Shown here: positions 12,131 through 24,881 of the stretch, one piece after another
Layout of the letters: the number at the start of each line of letters is the position of its first letter
How positions within the stretch are numbered: the first letter of the stretch is position 1
NCBI GenBank assembly: GCA_024364735.1
Contig: JAGFNQ010005371.1
Location: 62,001-126,000, forward strand
From: Boesenbergia rotunda
Taxonomy: Eukaryota; Streptophyta; Magnoliopsida; Zingiberales; Zingiberaceae
DNA length: 64,000 nt
Reading direction: 5' to 3'
Notes under the pieces: generated by a model
Seen by the model: the letters and a program-made list of their open reading frames with translations, nothing else
What the model was told of the DNA's origin: nothing
The model's database searches: none
Program-made: the position numbers and the translations under genes

Positions 12131-12766
12131 CAATGTTAAATACGATACATCAGATTTGGTCCAGAAAAGTTTTTGAAAATGCTTCTAGAAAAGAATTAGG
12201 GTTTGCAGACATTGGATGAGATTGGGGAGAATTTGATTACTCTAAACTTAAGTTTAAAGGGCTAAATACAAAGAAATTTACACTAGGAGGGGCTAAATTG
12301 CTAAAGAACTCGAAGGTAAGGGTAAGGATTGGAAATGTTGAAATGGAAGGGGTTAAATGCCAAAGACCCGCCCTTATACGGGTGTTACCACCTCCTTCCC
12401 TTCGCTTGAAGCCAAGCATGCTGCCGATGCCGTTTTCCTCCTCAGATCCGCCGACTGCCCTTGGCCCTGATCAATCTAGCCAACTTCTCCTCCTCGTTTT
12501 GGGTCTCTCCCTTGTGCAACTCCAGGCCTCCACACCACAGCTCGTCAGGGAGCTTTAGATCGAGGGTGGGGCGGTGTCCTTAGAGCTGAGCAACGCTGGC
12601 ACAACCATAACTAGGTAAGAATTTAACTCTTTTTGGATGAATCAGAGATGCTTAGGTGATACCACTGCTTGAGCTGAACTGGGTTGTTCGTAGGGGGAAA
12701 TTGACCTTACTGTGCGAGAGTTGTTAGCATCGGATTGGAGCTGGAATTGTTGGCCAACGATAAACG
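12131..12766. other. unassigned non-coding stretch
   Basis: An open frame of 86 codons at 12298-12558 has no recognisable domain and its wording looks like chance. I see no repeat partner elsewhere in the window. Confidence 0.4.
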
Positions 12767-14436
12767 TGTAGCACCCAGAATTTTCCAAAATAAATAGAAA
12801 TTAAAATAAAATTTCTTAAAAGGGGGTCAAAGCCAAGGCTCAAACCCAAGACCCCTCGTTTAGCATTAATTTGAGTTTGCATTAGGTGGTGGTAAAGCAT
12901 CACACTAGGATATGGAAACAATATAAGATAAGAATAGTAAGCGTCTTTTATGGAAGTTGCTTCAACATCCAGTTAGTATATAAAGGAATAGAAAGAAGAG
13001 AAAACCAAGGGTTTTCTCATTCCTCTTCTTCCCTGCGAAAACAAGAAGAGGGAAACTAGGGTTCTCTTCTTTTCTTGCGCCCAAGATCTGGATCGAGTGA
13101 AGGAAGTAGACGAGGAGTACCACGCTAGATCCTACGCCAGGGTAGTAAGTTTAGAAGCGTAAAGATGTAAGTAGACCACTCACCTGCAGTAAAAGTAGTT
13201 CTTGTTTGATTTTAAAACATGATTTTAAGTCTTTTGGTGTTTGTGATCTTAGTATAGCAAGACCAAGTCTTGATTCACCCCAAAAATGAGTTTTGGGAGT
13301 TAGGACACGCAAGGTGCTCGATAAAAGTTTAAGTAAGACCGAGGTCTTACTAAGCCCTAGAACGAGTTTTGGGACTAAGAAATGAGATAAGAACAAGACC
13401 AAGGTCTTGATGTGTTCTCAAAACAAGTTTGGGTACCTTAAAATTATGCATTTTAAGCACAAGCATGATTACAAGTTTAAGTATATTACTTTTATTAAGT
13501 GGCATGTACTGGGCCAAGGCCCACAAGATCTAGGCAAGCCTAGTAGAGACGCTCTAGTAGGGTTCGGTGGCTAACTACCCCGAAACCTATTAGGGATGCG
13601 CACATTGGTACTATGTCGGGCCCAAAGAAGGATGTTTATTATTTTGAAGTATAAGAATATATATATATATAAGTTTCAAGTTTTCAAAAGCAAGCATTTA
13701 TTTCAAGCATGATAAGCATTTTTCATTTCTAGCAAAGTTTTCAAATGCAAGCATTTGTTACAAGTGAATTCACGAGCATATTCATGTTAGTGTAGCATTT
13801 TTAGTACATATGTTTAAAAGCAAGCATTCTTTTGACCAAGAATATGTTTTATATCGATTGTATATTTTAGAGTAAGTATCTACTTACTAATCAATTTGCT
13901 TATAGTTTGCATCCTTTTACTGCAGATAAAGGTAAAGAAAGAATGTAAAGCAAGGATGCTAAAGGAAGGATGATTTGTGTCAGTGGCGGCGGAACCGTGG
14001 AGTGAGATCCTTTGGGATGAGATTTGCTAGCACTAGTTTAAGTCATTTATTTATGTTCATGATAATAGTTCATTTCCGTAAAGATTATAAGTTTGAGTTG
14101 TTATTTCGCAAAAGATTTGAAGTTTGAGATGCATACTAAATGGAGTATGATCTAGTCTGTGTATTTTGGGTTATTGTGATTGTGAGTTCTATAATCTTAG
14201 AGTAGTTGAAGTAGAAATGTATTTCATGGAGTTGATCAAAGTTTTTGAAGTCTAGAACTGAGTTTCCAAACGTATTAGTAGATTGCTCAAGGTAGCAGTC
14301 GACTGCCCTCAGAGAAATCGAGGGAACAGAAACATTGGTCGAGTGATTTCCAGGCTGAGTCGACTGCATCAGTCGACTGGTAGTCCCACCAGTCGACTGG
14401 TTAAGGGCCAACTTTCGAACAGAAAGATTCGTCGAG
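12767..14436 (+). repeat. probable LTR of a gypsy element, right end lost
   Basis: Begins 'tgtagcaccc', a common LTR start. It contains a transcribed-leader-like stretch around 12970-13140 with 'ggaatagaaagaagag' and 'agggttttctc', and no long ORF. It could be the left LTR of the gypsy element whose gag remains at 31154, because the Angela-like element sits between them. It breaks off at 14436 against the truncated LTR of that element. A cluster of the palindrome CAGTCGACTG and decayed forms lies at 14290-14400. Confidence 0.4.
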
Positions 14437-15817
14437 TGAATTGGCCTAGTGGGGACTGGCACACATAGACCATGTCCTGAACCAAGTGGGTATAAGATGG
14501 TGAAGGGAATGGGGCACGATTCATTATAGCTGCTGAAGGGTTTCAGAATTGTTTCTGAGGTCAACCGTTGATCTTTCAATTAATTGGGGATCGTGATGTA
14601 CTACTAGGTGCCACTCATGATCGTTCTATAATTGGTTAATTATAGACGGCCAACATAAATCGAAAGCCTATTTAGTCACACGCACTATGAGTAATCCGAG
14701 GGATTTAAAATGAGTTGAAAATTAGATTTTCCAATCAAGAGAGATTAAGTTTGGTTGAGCCAAACGATAAGTCGAATCTGAATTTTTCAGAGACGCGTCG
14801 GAAGCGTAAAACAGCTAAGTCTTTTGAAGACTTAATAGATGAATTAAATAAGTTTAATTCATTGGGGCGTGGCTTGGATGGGCCTGCCAAAGAGGGCCTC
14901 CATCGTCTTTGCTTGGCCGGCCACAACAAAGGGAGAGAACCAAGTTTTTGGTTCAATTTATAAAATAAACCAAGTGTGGTTTATTTTATAAAATTATGGA
15001 TGATATAAATTTTTTATATAATAAACCAAGGTTTGGTTTATTTTTCATGGAAATTAAAATGAACCATGGATTGGTTTATTTTATAAAATCAATCATGGAT
15101 TGATTTACCATGATAAGGAAATTTATTCCATAAGAGAAAAGAGACTTGATTGATTTTTTATCTTGAATTAAAATATGATTTTAACCATGATATAAAATCA
15201 AACTTGGCATGATGGAATAAGTTATTCCATATTTGAGAGACTTGATGGTTGAGAGGCCACTATATAAAGGACCCAAGGCAAGGCTTGGAAAATAATCGAA
15301 GTAATGAAGGCATAGGCTCTCTCCCTCTCTTTCTCTCCTTCTCTTCTCCCCTTCTTGACGTGCTCCTACCAGCCCCAAGAAGGATCTTTTGCCGACCACC
15401 ACCTGCTGCCGGAGAAGGAAGCTCCGGCCATCCTTTTGTGGTTAGTATTCCGACTTCTCTTTTGGTTTTTCTCGTCGCGTTCTCGGAGAATCTAGTAGTT
15501 CTCGAGAACACGAATCTCGTGGCTTTGCGAAGTCATCCCGAAGATACTCGGCGTGGACGCGAATAGAGGCGGAGCTTCCAAGGGACGCTTACGGTTGGAT
15601 CTCGTCCCTTCCTTCGAGTTACGCGAGGTAATACGTAAACTAGTTTACGTTTCTGCAAAATTTTAAATATATGATCATGTCTACACAAGATAAAATTGCA
15701 TGCTTAGATGTGTGGTTAAATAATTTGAGAAATTATTTATGCTAAACCTTCCGCTTCACGTAATTAATTTTAAAATTACGAACCCGCATCCATGTCAACA
15801 TGCACCTGTTCCAAACA
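14437..15817 (+). repeat. 5' LTR of the Angela-like element, left part deleted
   Basis: Aligns from 'cctagtggggactgg' to the terminal 'ccaaaca' with 29781-31153. About 770 bases present at the start of the 3' LTR are missing. TATATAAA at 15261-15268 is the likely promoter. The end carries an extra A compared with the family end 'cccaaca'. Confidence 0.9.
15261..15268 (+). promoter_or_regulatory. LTR TATA box
   Basis: TATATAAA, conserved at 30597-30604 in the 3' LTR and at 50037-50044 (minus strand) in the solo LTR of the same family. Confidence 0.65.
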
Positions 15818-15818
15818 G

Positions 15819-15830
15819 TGGTATCATACC
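15819..15830 (+). other. primer binding site (tRNA-Met type, altered)
   Basis: TGGTATCATACC follows the LTR end after one base. The usual plant copia site is TGGTATCAGAGC, so the first eight bases match and the rest does not. Confidence 0.6.
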
Positions 15831-17470
15831 GAGGTTTGTGTTCGACATAATCATATAATTGTTCTTGCGGAAAGCTTTGTCATGATCTCAATTTTGAAAA
15901 ATTTTCCAATTATGGAAATTTTCCAATTATGGTAAAATTTCAATTTAGGAATTTTAAAGTTTGGAAATCCTCATGAAATTTCGCAAACTTTTGAAATATC
16001 TCTGTTTCTGAAATTTTATGATAATTGTGAAATCTTTCCATTTTTCGAAACTTTCCAATTTTGGAAATTTCCTATTTTGGAAATTTTCCAATTTTGGAAA
16101 AATGTAAGTTTTCTTTGTACCAGAAACTTACAATTATTCTGAAAACCTTTTATTTTTGGAAACCTTCCATTTATGGAAAGCTCGCAATTTTGGGCATTTT
16201 CTTTCAAGAAAGTCTAGATAAATTATGGGAATATTAATTGATATTTAAATTCATAATTGGAAATTAAATTATTTACAAAATTCTTTATTTTGGATTGAGC
16301 CTCGGGGAGCCGTCCAAATTAAGTTATTGATATTAAATTTTCATAAATAAAATATGTGATCAAATCTTGAAAATTTTTGAGGTGATTCTGAAAAGATAAT
16401 TTCCTTATTTGATTTATGAGGTGATGCTCTTACATATTATTGTCTCCAAAATTAATTAGGAAAATTGTTTCCTATAGAGTATATTTCCTTAAATAAGATT
16501 TTCATGAAAATAATATGCAGTTGAATTAAGGGAATCTGTCTCTTAATTTAATAAGATTTGATTTAGAGAAATCAAAGTCTTAAACATATTATTTCCGAAA
16601 TTGATTATGATAATTCAGGAAATTGTTTCCCAAAACAATTCCTTGAATAAAGTATGAAATTAGAATTAGGAAATCCGGTTCCTAATCCAATTAATGAGAC
16701 TTGATAGATTAAGTCACATACATACTTTATTAAGGAAATCGTTAGAACATGACATAATTATATGTCATGAATGTGCATAAAAGAAAAGGATGAGACCCAA
16801 AACCCCTTACAAAATATTAAGGCTAACACCTTCCATTAATATGGTTAGAACCGGAGTTTTGTTTCTCGTTTGGGTTGATGTGCACATCCATGCCCGGCTT
16901 GAACCTCAACATGTTCAAACCATGGAATTAGTTTATGATTAATATAATTGGAGTCAGAGGTCAATCCTTAGTTTTGGTTGTTGGGCACATCCAAGCCTGA
17001 CTAAACAGTTGAATGAGCTCCAACCATATTAAAACTATTTCTTGATTAATGGGTCAGCCTTAAGCTTGAAGCATCGATTTGTTGTGCCACAACCAAGGTC
17101 GATGTAAAGAGAGGTGCAGTTGGGTGCTATGTATATTGTTGCATACTTGTTAATGAGTTAACAACCCAATGATTTATGCAAACATTCAATTAGTTGATAG
17201 CATAATATGATAGTTACATATGTATAATATGTAATCGGTATAATTACCTACCTTCATAGCTAAGAATAACTTGATGGACTCTAGCCATGGTTGTTCTTAT
17301 CTATGGTTGGATATCAACCTATTTGGAGATGTTCCTACAATCTCCCGAATTGATAAAAAAGGGTTATTCAATTCGAAAAATAGATAAGATTTAATTAATG
17401 TATATTGATGTATTCTTTATCATTCTCATCACATAACCTCAATTTGTATTTCTAGTATAATTATCTGATC
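15831..17470 (+). other. untranslated leader of the Angela-like element
   Basis: No coding signal. The stretch 15895-16205 is built of short self-complementary words such as 'ttttccaattttggaaa' repeated irregularly. The rest is AT-rich. Confidence 0.6.
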
Positions 17471-18280
17471 ATGTCTTCTCTGAATTTGCGTTTCATTTTG
17501 GACACCAATAAGCTGACTGGGCCGAACTTCATGGACTGGCTTCGAAACCTGAGGATAGTCCTCAAGGCAGAAAAGCTTGCTTATGTCCTTGAAGAACAAC
17601 TTCCCAACCATCCTCCTGAAGATGCAACTCCAAACCAGTTAGTGGCCTATCAGAAACATGTGGCCGATTCTGAACTTGCGAGTTGCATCATGATGGCCGC
17701 TATGGTACCTGAGCTACAAAAGCAGCATGAGCATATGGATGCTCATACCATCGTCTTCCATCTTCATGAGTTGTTTGACGAGCAGGCGAGATCCGAAAGG
17801 TTTGAGGTCTCCAGACTCCTCTTCACCTCTAAGATGCAAGAAGGCACTTCTGTTTCACAGTTTGTGTTGAAGATGTTGGGGTACATTAAGTGACTAGGCA
17901 CACTTGGATTTGCAATGGATCACGAACTAAGTATTGACTTAATTCTGCATTGTTTGCCCAAGAGTTACTCACAGTTTGTGATGAACTATCGGATGAACAA
18001 ACTGGAAACTACCATTCATGAGTTGCTTAACCTGCTGAAGACTGTAGAGCCTTCTGTAAAGCAGGATCAGAAGACGGTACTGTTGTTTGGTTCCTCAAAG
18101 AAAGGCTCTAAGAGGAAGCCCAACGAACAAAATAAGGGAAGGAAGAAAAGGGCGAAAAAGATTGAAAAGGCACCAAAAGGCACTTGCCATCACTGCGGCA
18201 AGGAGGGCTACTGGCGAAGAAACTGCAAGGTTTATCTTGAGTCCTTGAAGAAGAAGGCATCTGATGCCCCATCCTCTTCA
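17471..18280 (+). pseudogene. Angela-like gag
   Basis: Capsid and nucleocapsid part of the polyprotein, which packages element RNA. The start MSSLNLRFILD with NFMDWLRNLRIVLKAEKLAYVLE is typical of copia gag (UBN2 type). An in-frame TGA at 17891-17893 interrupts it, where 'aagtgacta' suggests a lost Trp or Arg codon. The same frame resumes at once and is followed by a basic Lys/Arg stretch. The zinc knuckle near 18190 reads CHHCGKEGYWRRNC: the zinc-binding His is replaced by Tyr. The frame continues without break into protease. Confidence 0.9.
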
Positions 18281-21200
18281 GGTATCTTCGTTATTGAATG
18301 TCACTTTATTTCCTCGTACACCTGGGTACTTGATACTGGGTGTAGCTCACATATATGTAATGACATACAGGGGCTAAGGAATAGAAGAAGACTCGTCAAG
18401 GGAGAAGCAAATTTGCGAGTTGGAAATGGAGCAAAGATTGCTGCTATTGCCATCCGAACATATTTGCTAAAGCTCCCTACTGGACTTGTCTTAGAATTGG
18501 ATAATTGTTATTTTGTTCCTTTGTTAATAAAGAACATTGTATCTATTTCATACTTGAATGAAAAGGGTTATCATTTAACTTTTAGTAACAATTGCTGTTA
18601 CATAACTTTAAATGGTGTTCTTTATGGGATCGGAACTTTATGCAATGGTATCTACACGTTAGATTTATCCGGTGACGTTTTCATTATCGAAGTTAGCAAC
18701 AAACGTGCTAGAATAGATAATCAAATAGACTCCTATACGTGGCATTGTCGTCTTGGCCATGTAAGCAAGAAACGCATGACCAAATTACACCGATGTGGAA
18801 TTCTGGAATCATTTGAACCTGGTTCATTTGATACATGTGAATCATGCTTAAAAGGCAAGATGACCAAATTACCCTTTTCCGAAAAAGGTAAACCAGTGGG
18901 AGAATTGCTTGGTCTAATACATACCGATGTATGTGGACCAATGTCAACTCTTGCACAAGGAGGCTATAGCTACTTCATTACCTTTATCGATGATCACTCA
19001 CGATTCGGGTATGTGTTCTTAATGAAACACAAATCTGAAGCTTTTGAGAAATTCAAAGAGTTCAGAAGTGAAGTAGAGAAACAGCTTGGCAAAAGTATTA
19101 AGATACTTCGATCCGATCGGGGTGGTGAATACTTAAGTCAAGAGTTTCAAGATTATCTTAGGGACAATGGGATATTGTCTCAATGGACTCCGCCATATAC
19201 ACCACAGCATAATGGTGTATCTGAGAGGTGTAACCGAACCTTGATGGACATGGTTAGATCTATGATGAATCATGCAACTCTTCCAAAATCCTTTTGGGGC
19301 TACGCGCTTAAGACAGTTGTTTACTTACTAAACAGAGTCCCGACCAAGGTAGTCTCTACTACTCCATATGAGACGTGGAATAGTAAGAAACCTCATTTAT
19401 CTCACCTAAAGATATGGGGTTGTCCTGCTTATGTAAAGTGGACTGTATCAGACAAATTGGATGCTAAGTCTGATAAATATCTATTTATTGGATACCCTAA
19501 GGAAACGAAAGGTTACCAATTCTATCATCCCTTGGAACAAAAGGTGTTTGTTTCAAGGCATGCTGTATTTCTAGAAAAAGAATTTCTTTTACAAGAAAAC
19601 AGTGGGAGTAGCATTGAACTTGAAGAAGTTCAAGAAACTCCAATAGACATTAAAGAGACACCTAGTCTACTCATAATGATGAGCTATCAGTTGAACCTAA
19701 AACAACACCACTTCTTCGTAGGTCTGATAGGACACGCAATATTCCAGAGAGATACAGATTTTTCATAAGTGAATCGAACGACGTGTTACTCATTAACGAT
19801 GACGAACCTATCAGTTATGAAGATGTTCTGAAAAATTCAGAAAGGGGTAAATGACTTGAAGCCATGAAGTCGGAAATGGATTCCATGTACAAAAATCAAG
19901 TATGGGATTTGGTTAACCCACCTGAAGGGATTAAGCCCATAGGGTGCAAGTGGGTTTTCAAGAAGAAAATCGACATGGAAGGTAATGTTGTTACCTTTAA
20001 GGCTAGATTAGTGGCAAAAGGATATCGTCAGAAACAAGGAATTGATTATGACGAAACCTATTCGCCAGTAGCTATGCTTAAATCCATTCGGATGCTCCTG
20101 GCCATAGTAGCTCATTATGAGTATGAGATATGACAAATGGATGTGAAAATAGCTTTCCTTAATGGAAACCTGCTTGAGGATGTATACATGATACAACCTG
20201 AAGGTTTGACATCGGTTAATAAAACCAATGTATGCAAGCTTCGACGATCCATATATGGACTAAAACAAGCATCTAGGAGCTGGAACATCCATTTTGATGA
20301 GACAATCAAAGAGTTTGATTTCTCACAAAATCCTGACGAACCTTATGTGTACAAGAAGGTTAGTGGGAGTGCAGTCGTATTCTTAGTGTTATATGTCGAT
20401 GACATATTACTTATAGGAAATGATATTTCGGCCTTACAGTCAATTAAAATTTGGTTGTCCAAAACTTTCTCCATGAAAGACCTGGGAGAAACAACCTATA
20501 TCCTTGGGATTAGAATCTATAGAGATAGATCAAAATGATTACTTGGTCTTTCACAATCTACATATATAGATTGAGTGCTAGAAAGGTTTAGCATGTCGAA
20601 ATCCAAGAACGGTTACCTTCCCATCAGGCATGGGATCAACCTTTCGAAGTCTATGTGTCCGCGCACAGAAGACGAGAGGATTTGCATGAATAAGATTCCT
20701 TATGCATCCACGATAGGATCTATCATGTATGCTATGTTATGTACTAGGCCCGATGTATCATATGCTCTGAGCGTCACAAGCAGATACCAGTCTGATCCAG
20801 GAATGGATTATTGGGCGACTGTCAAGACAATCCTCAAGTACTTAAGAAGAACTAAGGATGTGTTCCTAATATATGGAGAAGGTGATATGGTAATACGTGG
20901 GTATACAGATGCTAGTTTCCAGACAGATAAGGATAATTCTAAATCTCAGTCCAGATACGTATTTATTTTAAACGGAGGCGCAATTAGTTGGAAGAGTTCC
21001 AAGCAAGACACCGTAGCGGATTCTACCACGGAAGCGGAATATATTGCAGCTTCGGAAGCAGCAAAGGAAGCAGTCTGGATCAAGAAGTTTGTCTCAGAAC
21101 TTGGTGTGGTTCCTACCATTGATGAAGCAATACCGGTTTACTGCGACAACAATGGAGCTATTGCACAAGCAAAGGAATTAAGGTCTCATCAGCGATCCAA

Positions 21201-21372
21201 ACATGTGCTTCGCCGCTATCATCTGATCAGAGAGATTATAAGTAGGAATGATATACAAATTGAGAAAATTCCCACTGAAAGGAATTTAGCGGATCCTTTA
21301 ACTAAGGCCTTGCCTCAAAGCAAGTTTGAGGGTCATGTTAGAGCTTGTGGTATTGGGTACCGTAGCGATTGA
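18281..21372 (+). pseudogene. Angela-like pol: protease, integrase, RT, RNase H
   Basis: Protease has the active site LDTGCSSHI. Integrase has the HHCC zinc part (HCRLGH to CESCLKGK) and a full catalytic triad: the D in HTDVCGP, the D in RSDRGGEY and the E in NGVSERCNRTL. RT has ARLVAKGY, LKQASRSW and an intact YVDD; RNase H has STTEAEYIAASE. Breaks: a frame change near 19690, then in-frame TGA at 19852, 20131, 20536 and 20572. The first two of these four stand where the family has Trp, the third probably replaces an Arg CGA codon; all are explained by single transitions. All catalytic motifs survive, so decay is recent, but the copy is not functional. Confidence 0.93.
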
Positions 21373-21381
21373 CATTAGGCC

Positions 21382-21392
21382 AAGTGGGAATT
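21382..21392 (+). other. polypurine tract
   Basis: AAGTGGGAATT lies directly before the LTR start TGTTAGTG at 21393. It would prime plus-strand DNA synthesis. Somewhat decayed compared with the usual purine-only run. Confidence 0.65.
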
Positions 21393-21641
21393 TGTTAGTG
21401 ATATGAGAGAAGTGTCCTAAGGCAATCGCCTTATGATTATAATCTTTTATTTTAATAAATGAATATTCACTATTTGAGTATACATGTTTATGTATTTGAT
21501 TGAGATCTTAAACTCATTTACTAAATGTCCGCAATACAATTCACAGCATGAGAGAATTTGTGATGAATTCACAACTAGTGATTATCTCTATATGTGCAAT
21601 TGTGAAGTATTGAAATTGTCCCTAGTCGATGAATTGATAAA
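21393..21641 (+). repeat. 3' LTR of the Angela-like element, left part
   Basis: Starts TGTTAGTGATATGAGAGAAG, matching the reverse complement of the end of the solo LTR at 51697. The last five bases, ATAAA (21637-21641), are the target duplicated by the nested element. Confidence 0.92.
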
Positions 21642-21744
21642 TGTTGTTGCAGAAAGCATCCAAGTCAAACCTGTGTTTTGATAATGGCAACAGGGTTCAA
21701 AAGTTAAGGTATAATGTTTATCTAACATCTTACTCAAGTGTGCA

Positions 21745-21985
21745 GGCAAAGCCCTAGCAAAGGAATGCTAGGCACCTGGCGAAGGAATGCCAGGATACAA
21801 GGCCCTAGCGAAGGACTGCTAGGCACCTGGCGAAGGGATGCCAGGATACGAAGACCTAGCGAAGGACTGCTAGGCACCAGGCGAAGGACTCTTGGTACTG
21901 AAGACCTGGCGAAGGACTGCTAGGCACCGGGCGAAGGATAGCTTGGTATCCGAGACCTAGCGAAGGACCGCTAGGCAAAAGCCCA
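21745..21985 (+). repeat. short tandem repeats in LTR U3
   Basis: Alternating words 'cctagcgaaggactgctagg' and 'cctggcgaaggaatgccagg', each near-palindromic, in about eight copies. The same block occurs inverted in the minus-strand LTRs at 39720-39960 and 48110-48390. Confidence 0.9.
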
Positions 21986-22588
21986 ACCGGAGGAGCTGGT
22001 TGGCATCAGGTACATTCTCCCGAGAGGAGTAGGTGAGGACGCGTTCCCCGTCGAGGGAACAGTAGGCATCGGTTCGACCTAGGGCTCCATTTTGGAGACC
22101 CAAAGTCAGAACCAAGACAGCTAAGGCTTTATAAAACTAACACATTATTGTTTTATGTTGTTTTGGACTAACCCTGGATGCAGGACCGAAGGAACGAGTG
22201 TCTGCAACTCAAAGAGCCTCAAAGGAGTGAGGCAGAGGCTGAGTAGGGCGCCTGGAGTGTCCCGGGCGCCCCCAAGGTGAACACAAAAGAAAGTAAAGCA
22301 AAGTGGGCTTCGACAGCTTATGGGCGGGGCGCCCCCGTGCTCCCGGGCGCCCCCATACTCCCGGGCGCGCCGGATGGTCCGAGCGCCCCCAGGTCAAGCA
22401 GTCGAAGCAGGCTCCAGCGAAGCCAACAGGATTAGAGACTGACCCGGTCAACCCGGGCGCCCCCCAGCGTCCCGGGCGCCCCAGTCAAGATCTGATCCCG
22501 AGTTTGAAGGGATCAGAGTTGACTGAGTGAAACTCGGATCGGCCGACACATGGGGGGCGCCCCCGACGTTCCGGGCGCCCCCAGGGGC

Positions 22589-22596
22589 TATAAATA
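22589..22596 (+). promoter_or_regulatory. LTR TATA box with upstream GGGCGCCC box
   Basis: TATAAATA at 22589, with GGGCGCCC at 22573-22580, eight bases before it. The same arrangement occurs at 39113-39135 and 47478-47501 (minus strand) and in the internal cassette at 25958-25986. Confidence 0.75.
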
Positions 22597-23008
22597 GGCC
22601 CTCGACCCCAAGGCTTCGAACAACAATTCTTTCAACGCTCCTACGCTCTTCTGCTCCCGCGCTCTGCTCCGGAAACCTCCCAACTCGAGATACAAGCGCC
22701 GACGACGTCCCTCCACTCCGAAAATTCAATCTACATCGGACGTCGGTAACGAAGAGCTATTTTTAAGTTTACTATACTGCTTTTGTAATATCTCTCTGTA
22801 AACGACTTTGCGCACATATAGAATTGCCCATAGTAAACGGTCAACGACCGTGGGCCTTGGAGTAGGAGCCGACCGCGACTCCGAACCAAGTAAAAAACTT
22901 GGTGTTTGCGTGTTTGATTTAAATTTCCGCTGCGTAATTTCTCTAACTTATTAATCCGAACGTTTTACGATATTCACCCCCCTCTATCGTTTCTCCCGAT
23001 CCAACAAG

Positions 23009-23020
23009 TGGTATCAGAGC
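23009..23020 (+). other. primer binding site, tRNA-Met
   Basis: TGGTATCAGAGC, the classic complement of the initiator tRNA-Met 3' end used by plant copia elements, two bases after the LTR end. Confidence 0.93.
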
Positions 23021-23226
23021 GGGGAAGCTCAAATTTGGTGCAACCACCAGTTTGAGAATTTTTCGAATTTTTTTATTTTTTTAATATTCTTTTCTTTCGA
23101 AATTTTTCTCATTAATCGAGGTTGGTGCAACACCCCTCGATAATTATTTCTCTTTATCCCGCACTACTAATCCAAGACCAAGTCTTGGGATATTTTCTTT
23201 CTTTTTAGTTTATTTTTTCAGATAAA

Positions 23227-24881
23227 ATGGCCATGCAAGAAGGCTTCAGCACCGCAAGACCACCTCTCTTCAGTGGGGAGGACTTCTCCTACTGGAAGAG
23301 CAGAATGGAGGTCCACCTGAAAACTCAGGTGGACATGTGGATAATCATCCAGTCCGGACTGGAGATTCCGAAAAATGCTGAAGGAGTACCTCAAACCTAC
23401 ACAGAGTGGGACACCGCTCTGAAACGAAAATTGAAGCGAATGCAAAGGCCACCCAGACCCTCCAATGCGGCTTAACAAAAGAGGAGCTAAACCGGGTGGG
23501 TCCTTTCAACAGTGCCAAGGAGCTGTGGGGGAAACTGATCGAGCTGCACGAAGGAACATCAGACACTCGGATCAACAAGAGAGATTTGCTCCTGAACAAG
23601 CTGTATACAATTAAAATAACCGACAACGAAACAGCAGCTCAGCTTCACGCCCGAATCCAGGAACTGATGAACGGACTGCACACCATCGGTCACAAGGTAG
23701 AAAACCGTGACCTAATAAGGTACGCTTTAAATGCTTTCCCAAGAAACACCTTGTGGGCATCTATGGTAGATGCATACAAGGTTTCAAGGGATCTTTCAAA
23801 AATTAAATTAGATGAATTGTTCTTTGAATTAGAATTATATGAACAGACTAACTGCAATTTGGCCGAGAAAGGTATTGCCTTTGTTGCAGGTAAAACTAGA
23901 AGAACAACAAAGAAAAAGCCTCAACCTGAACCCGAGTCTAACTCAGACTCAGACTCAGAAGATGAAGAAGGAGATCGACCTAAGCTGGTCCGACTGGCCC
24001 GAAACTACTACAAGGAATTAAAGAACCAAACCAACAAACGGAAAGTCAGCCGAAGAAAGGATGAACCAGCTGAACCCGCAAACGAAAAGAACAAGCTCAA
24101 TGTGACCTGCTACGAGTGCAAGAAGAAAGGTCACTACAAGACGGAGTATTTGAACCTAAAGGAGACCAAGAAGAATAGAAGGAAAAAGAAAGCACTTCAA
24201 GCAACGTGGGACGAGTCCTCATCCAAAGAAGAAGAAGAGGTCCCACAATCGAACCTACTCGCACTAACCGCCTCAGAAGAAGTCGAGACCGAGTCAGAAT
24301 CAGAACAAGACGACGGCAGACTGACATTTTCAGAGGACGACGAAATCAAGGTAAGTGGATTTACTAGAAGTCAATTAAACGAGTTAATATCTTATCTTTC
24401 TCGAGATTTGGCGAAAGCTAAACTCCGAGTCGAATCCCTCCGACAGGAAGTAAAACTCCTGAAAGAGGGAGCTGACTCTAAACCCTTAACTGAGAAGGTT
24501 CAAGAAGGAATCTCTACTCAAGTTGAAAAACTTGAGAAAGAGAACTCCTCCCTGAAAACTCAGGTTAAGGATCTTAGATCAGCTTTAGAACGATTCACTT
24601 CTGGTTCCAAGGGTCTTGACATGATTCTTGGAAAATAGAAATCGGTTCTAAATCGATCCGGACTAGGCTATAGAATCAAATCTAGACAAAGATCCTACTT
24701 TGCTGTACTGAATCAGACCAGAAACAAAGTTCAAGCATGGGTACCTAAACTGTACCTGAACGAACAAACTGGATCAAATCAGTATTGGATCCCCAAGGAC
24801 ATGATCCACATCTTGCCTAACCATTATCGTGGCTTTAGTCTAGGGGGAGCCAAATTAAAAACTATATTTATTATTAGATAA
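23227..24881 (+). pseudogene. SIRE-like gag with coiled-coil tail
   Basis: Starts MAMQEGFSTARPPLF at 23227, 206 bases after the primer site. One frameshift near 23430 splits it into 23227-23475 and the frame running to 24638. The gag core (LNKLYTIKITDNETAAQLH, ALNAFPRNTLW) is followed by an acidic Ser/Asp/Glu stretch. The zinc knuckle is CYECKKKGHYKTEY, whose last Cys has become Tyr. Heptad repeats follow at 24400-24600. TAG at 24636 replaces a Gln codon (CAG in the minus-strand relative); the frame then stays open to TAA at 24879, with the shared tail phrase GSNQYWIPKD. Gag should assemble the particle; with no pol it would need help in trans. Confidence 0.92.

Larger units (their letters stand above)
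21642..23006 (+). repeat. 5' LTR of the non-autonomous SIRE-like element
   Basis: 1365 bp, from TGTTGTTGCAGA to CCGATCCAACA. U3 carries about eight units of a 22-30 bp 'cctagcgaaggactgctagg' repeat at 21745-21985 and nine GGGCGCC boxes between 22247 and 22580. TATAAATA is at 22589-22596, and the R-U5 part matches the LTRs at 38707 and 47072. Confidence 0.95.

Noticed and set aside
12298..12558. 86-codon ORF with a hydrophobic end
   Set aside because: Its Leu/Gln/Ser wording resembles no family and it has no neighbours or signals to support it.
21745..21985. CRISPR-like array of short repeats
   Set aside because: Units are adjacent with no unique spacers, and they lie in an LTR of a plant retroelement.
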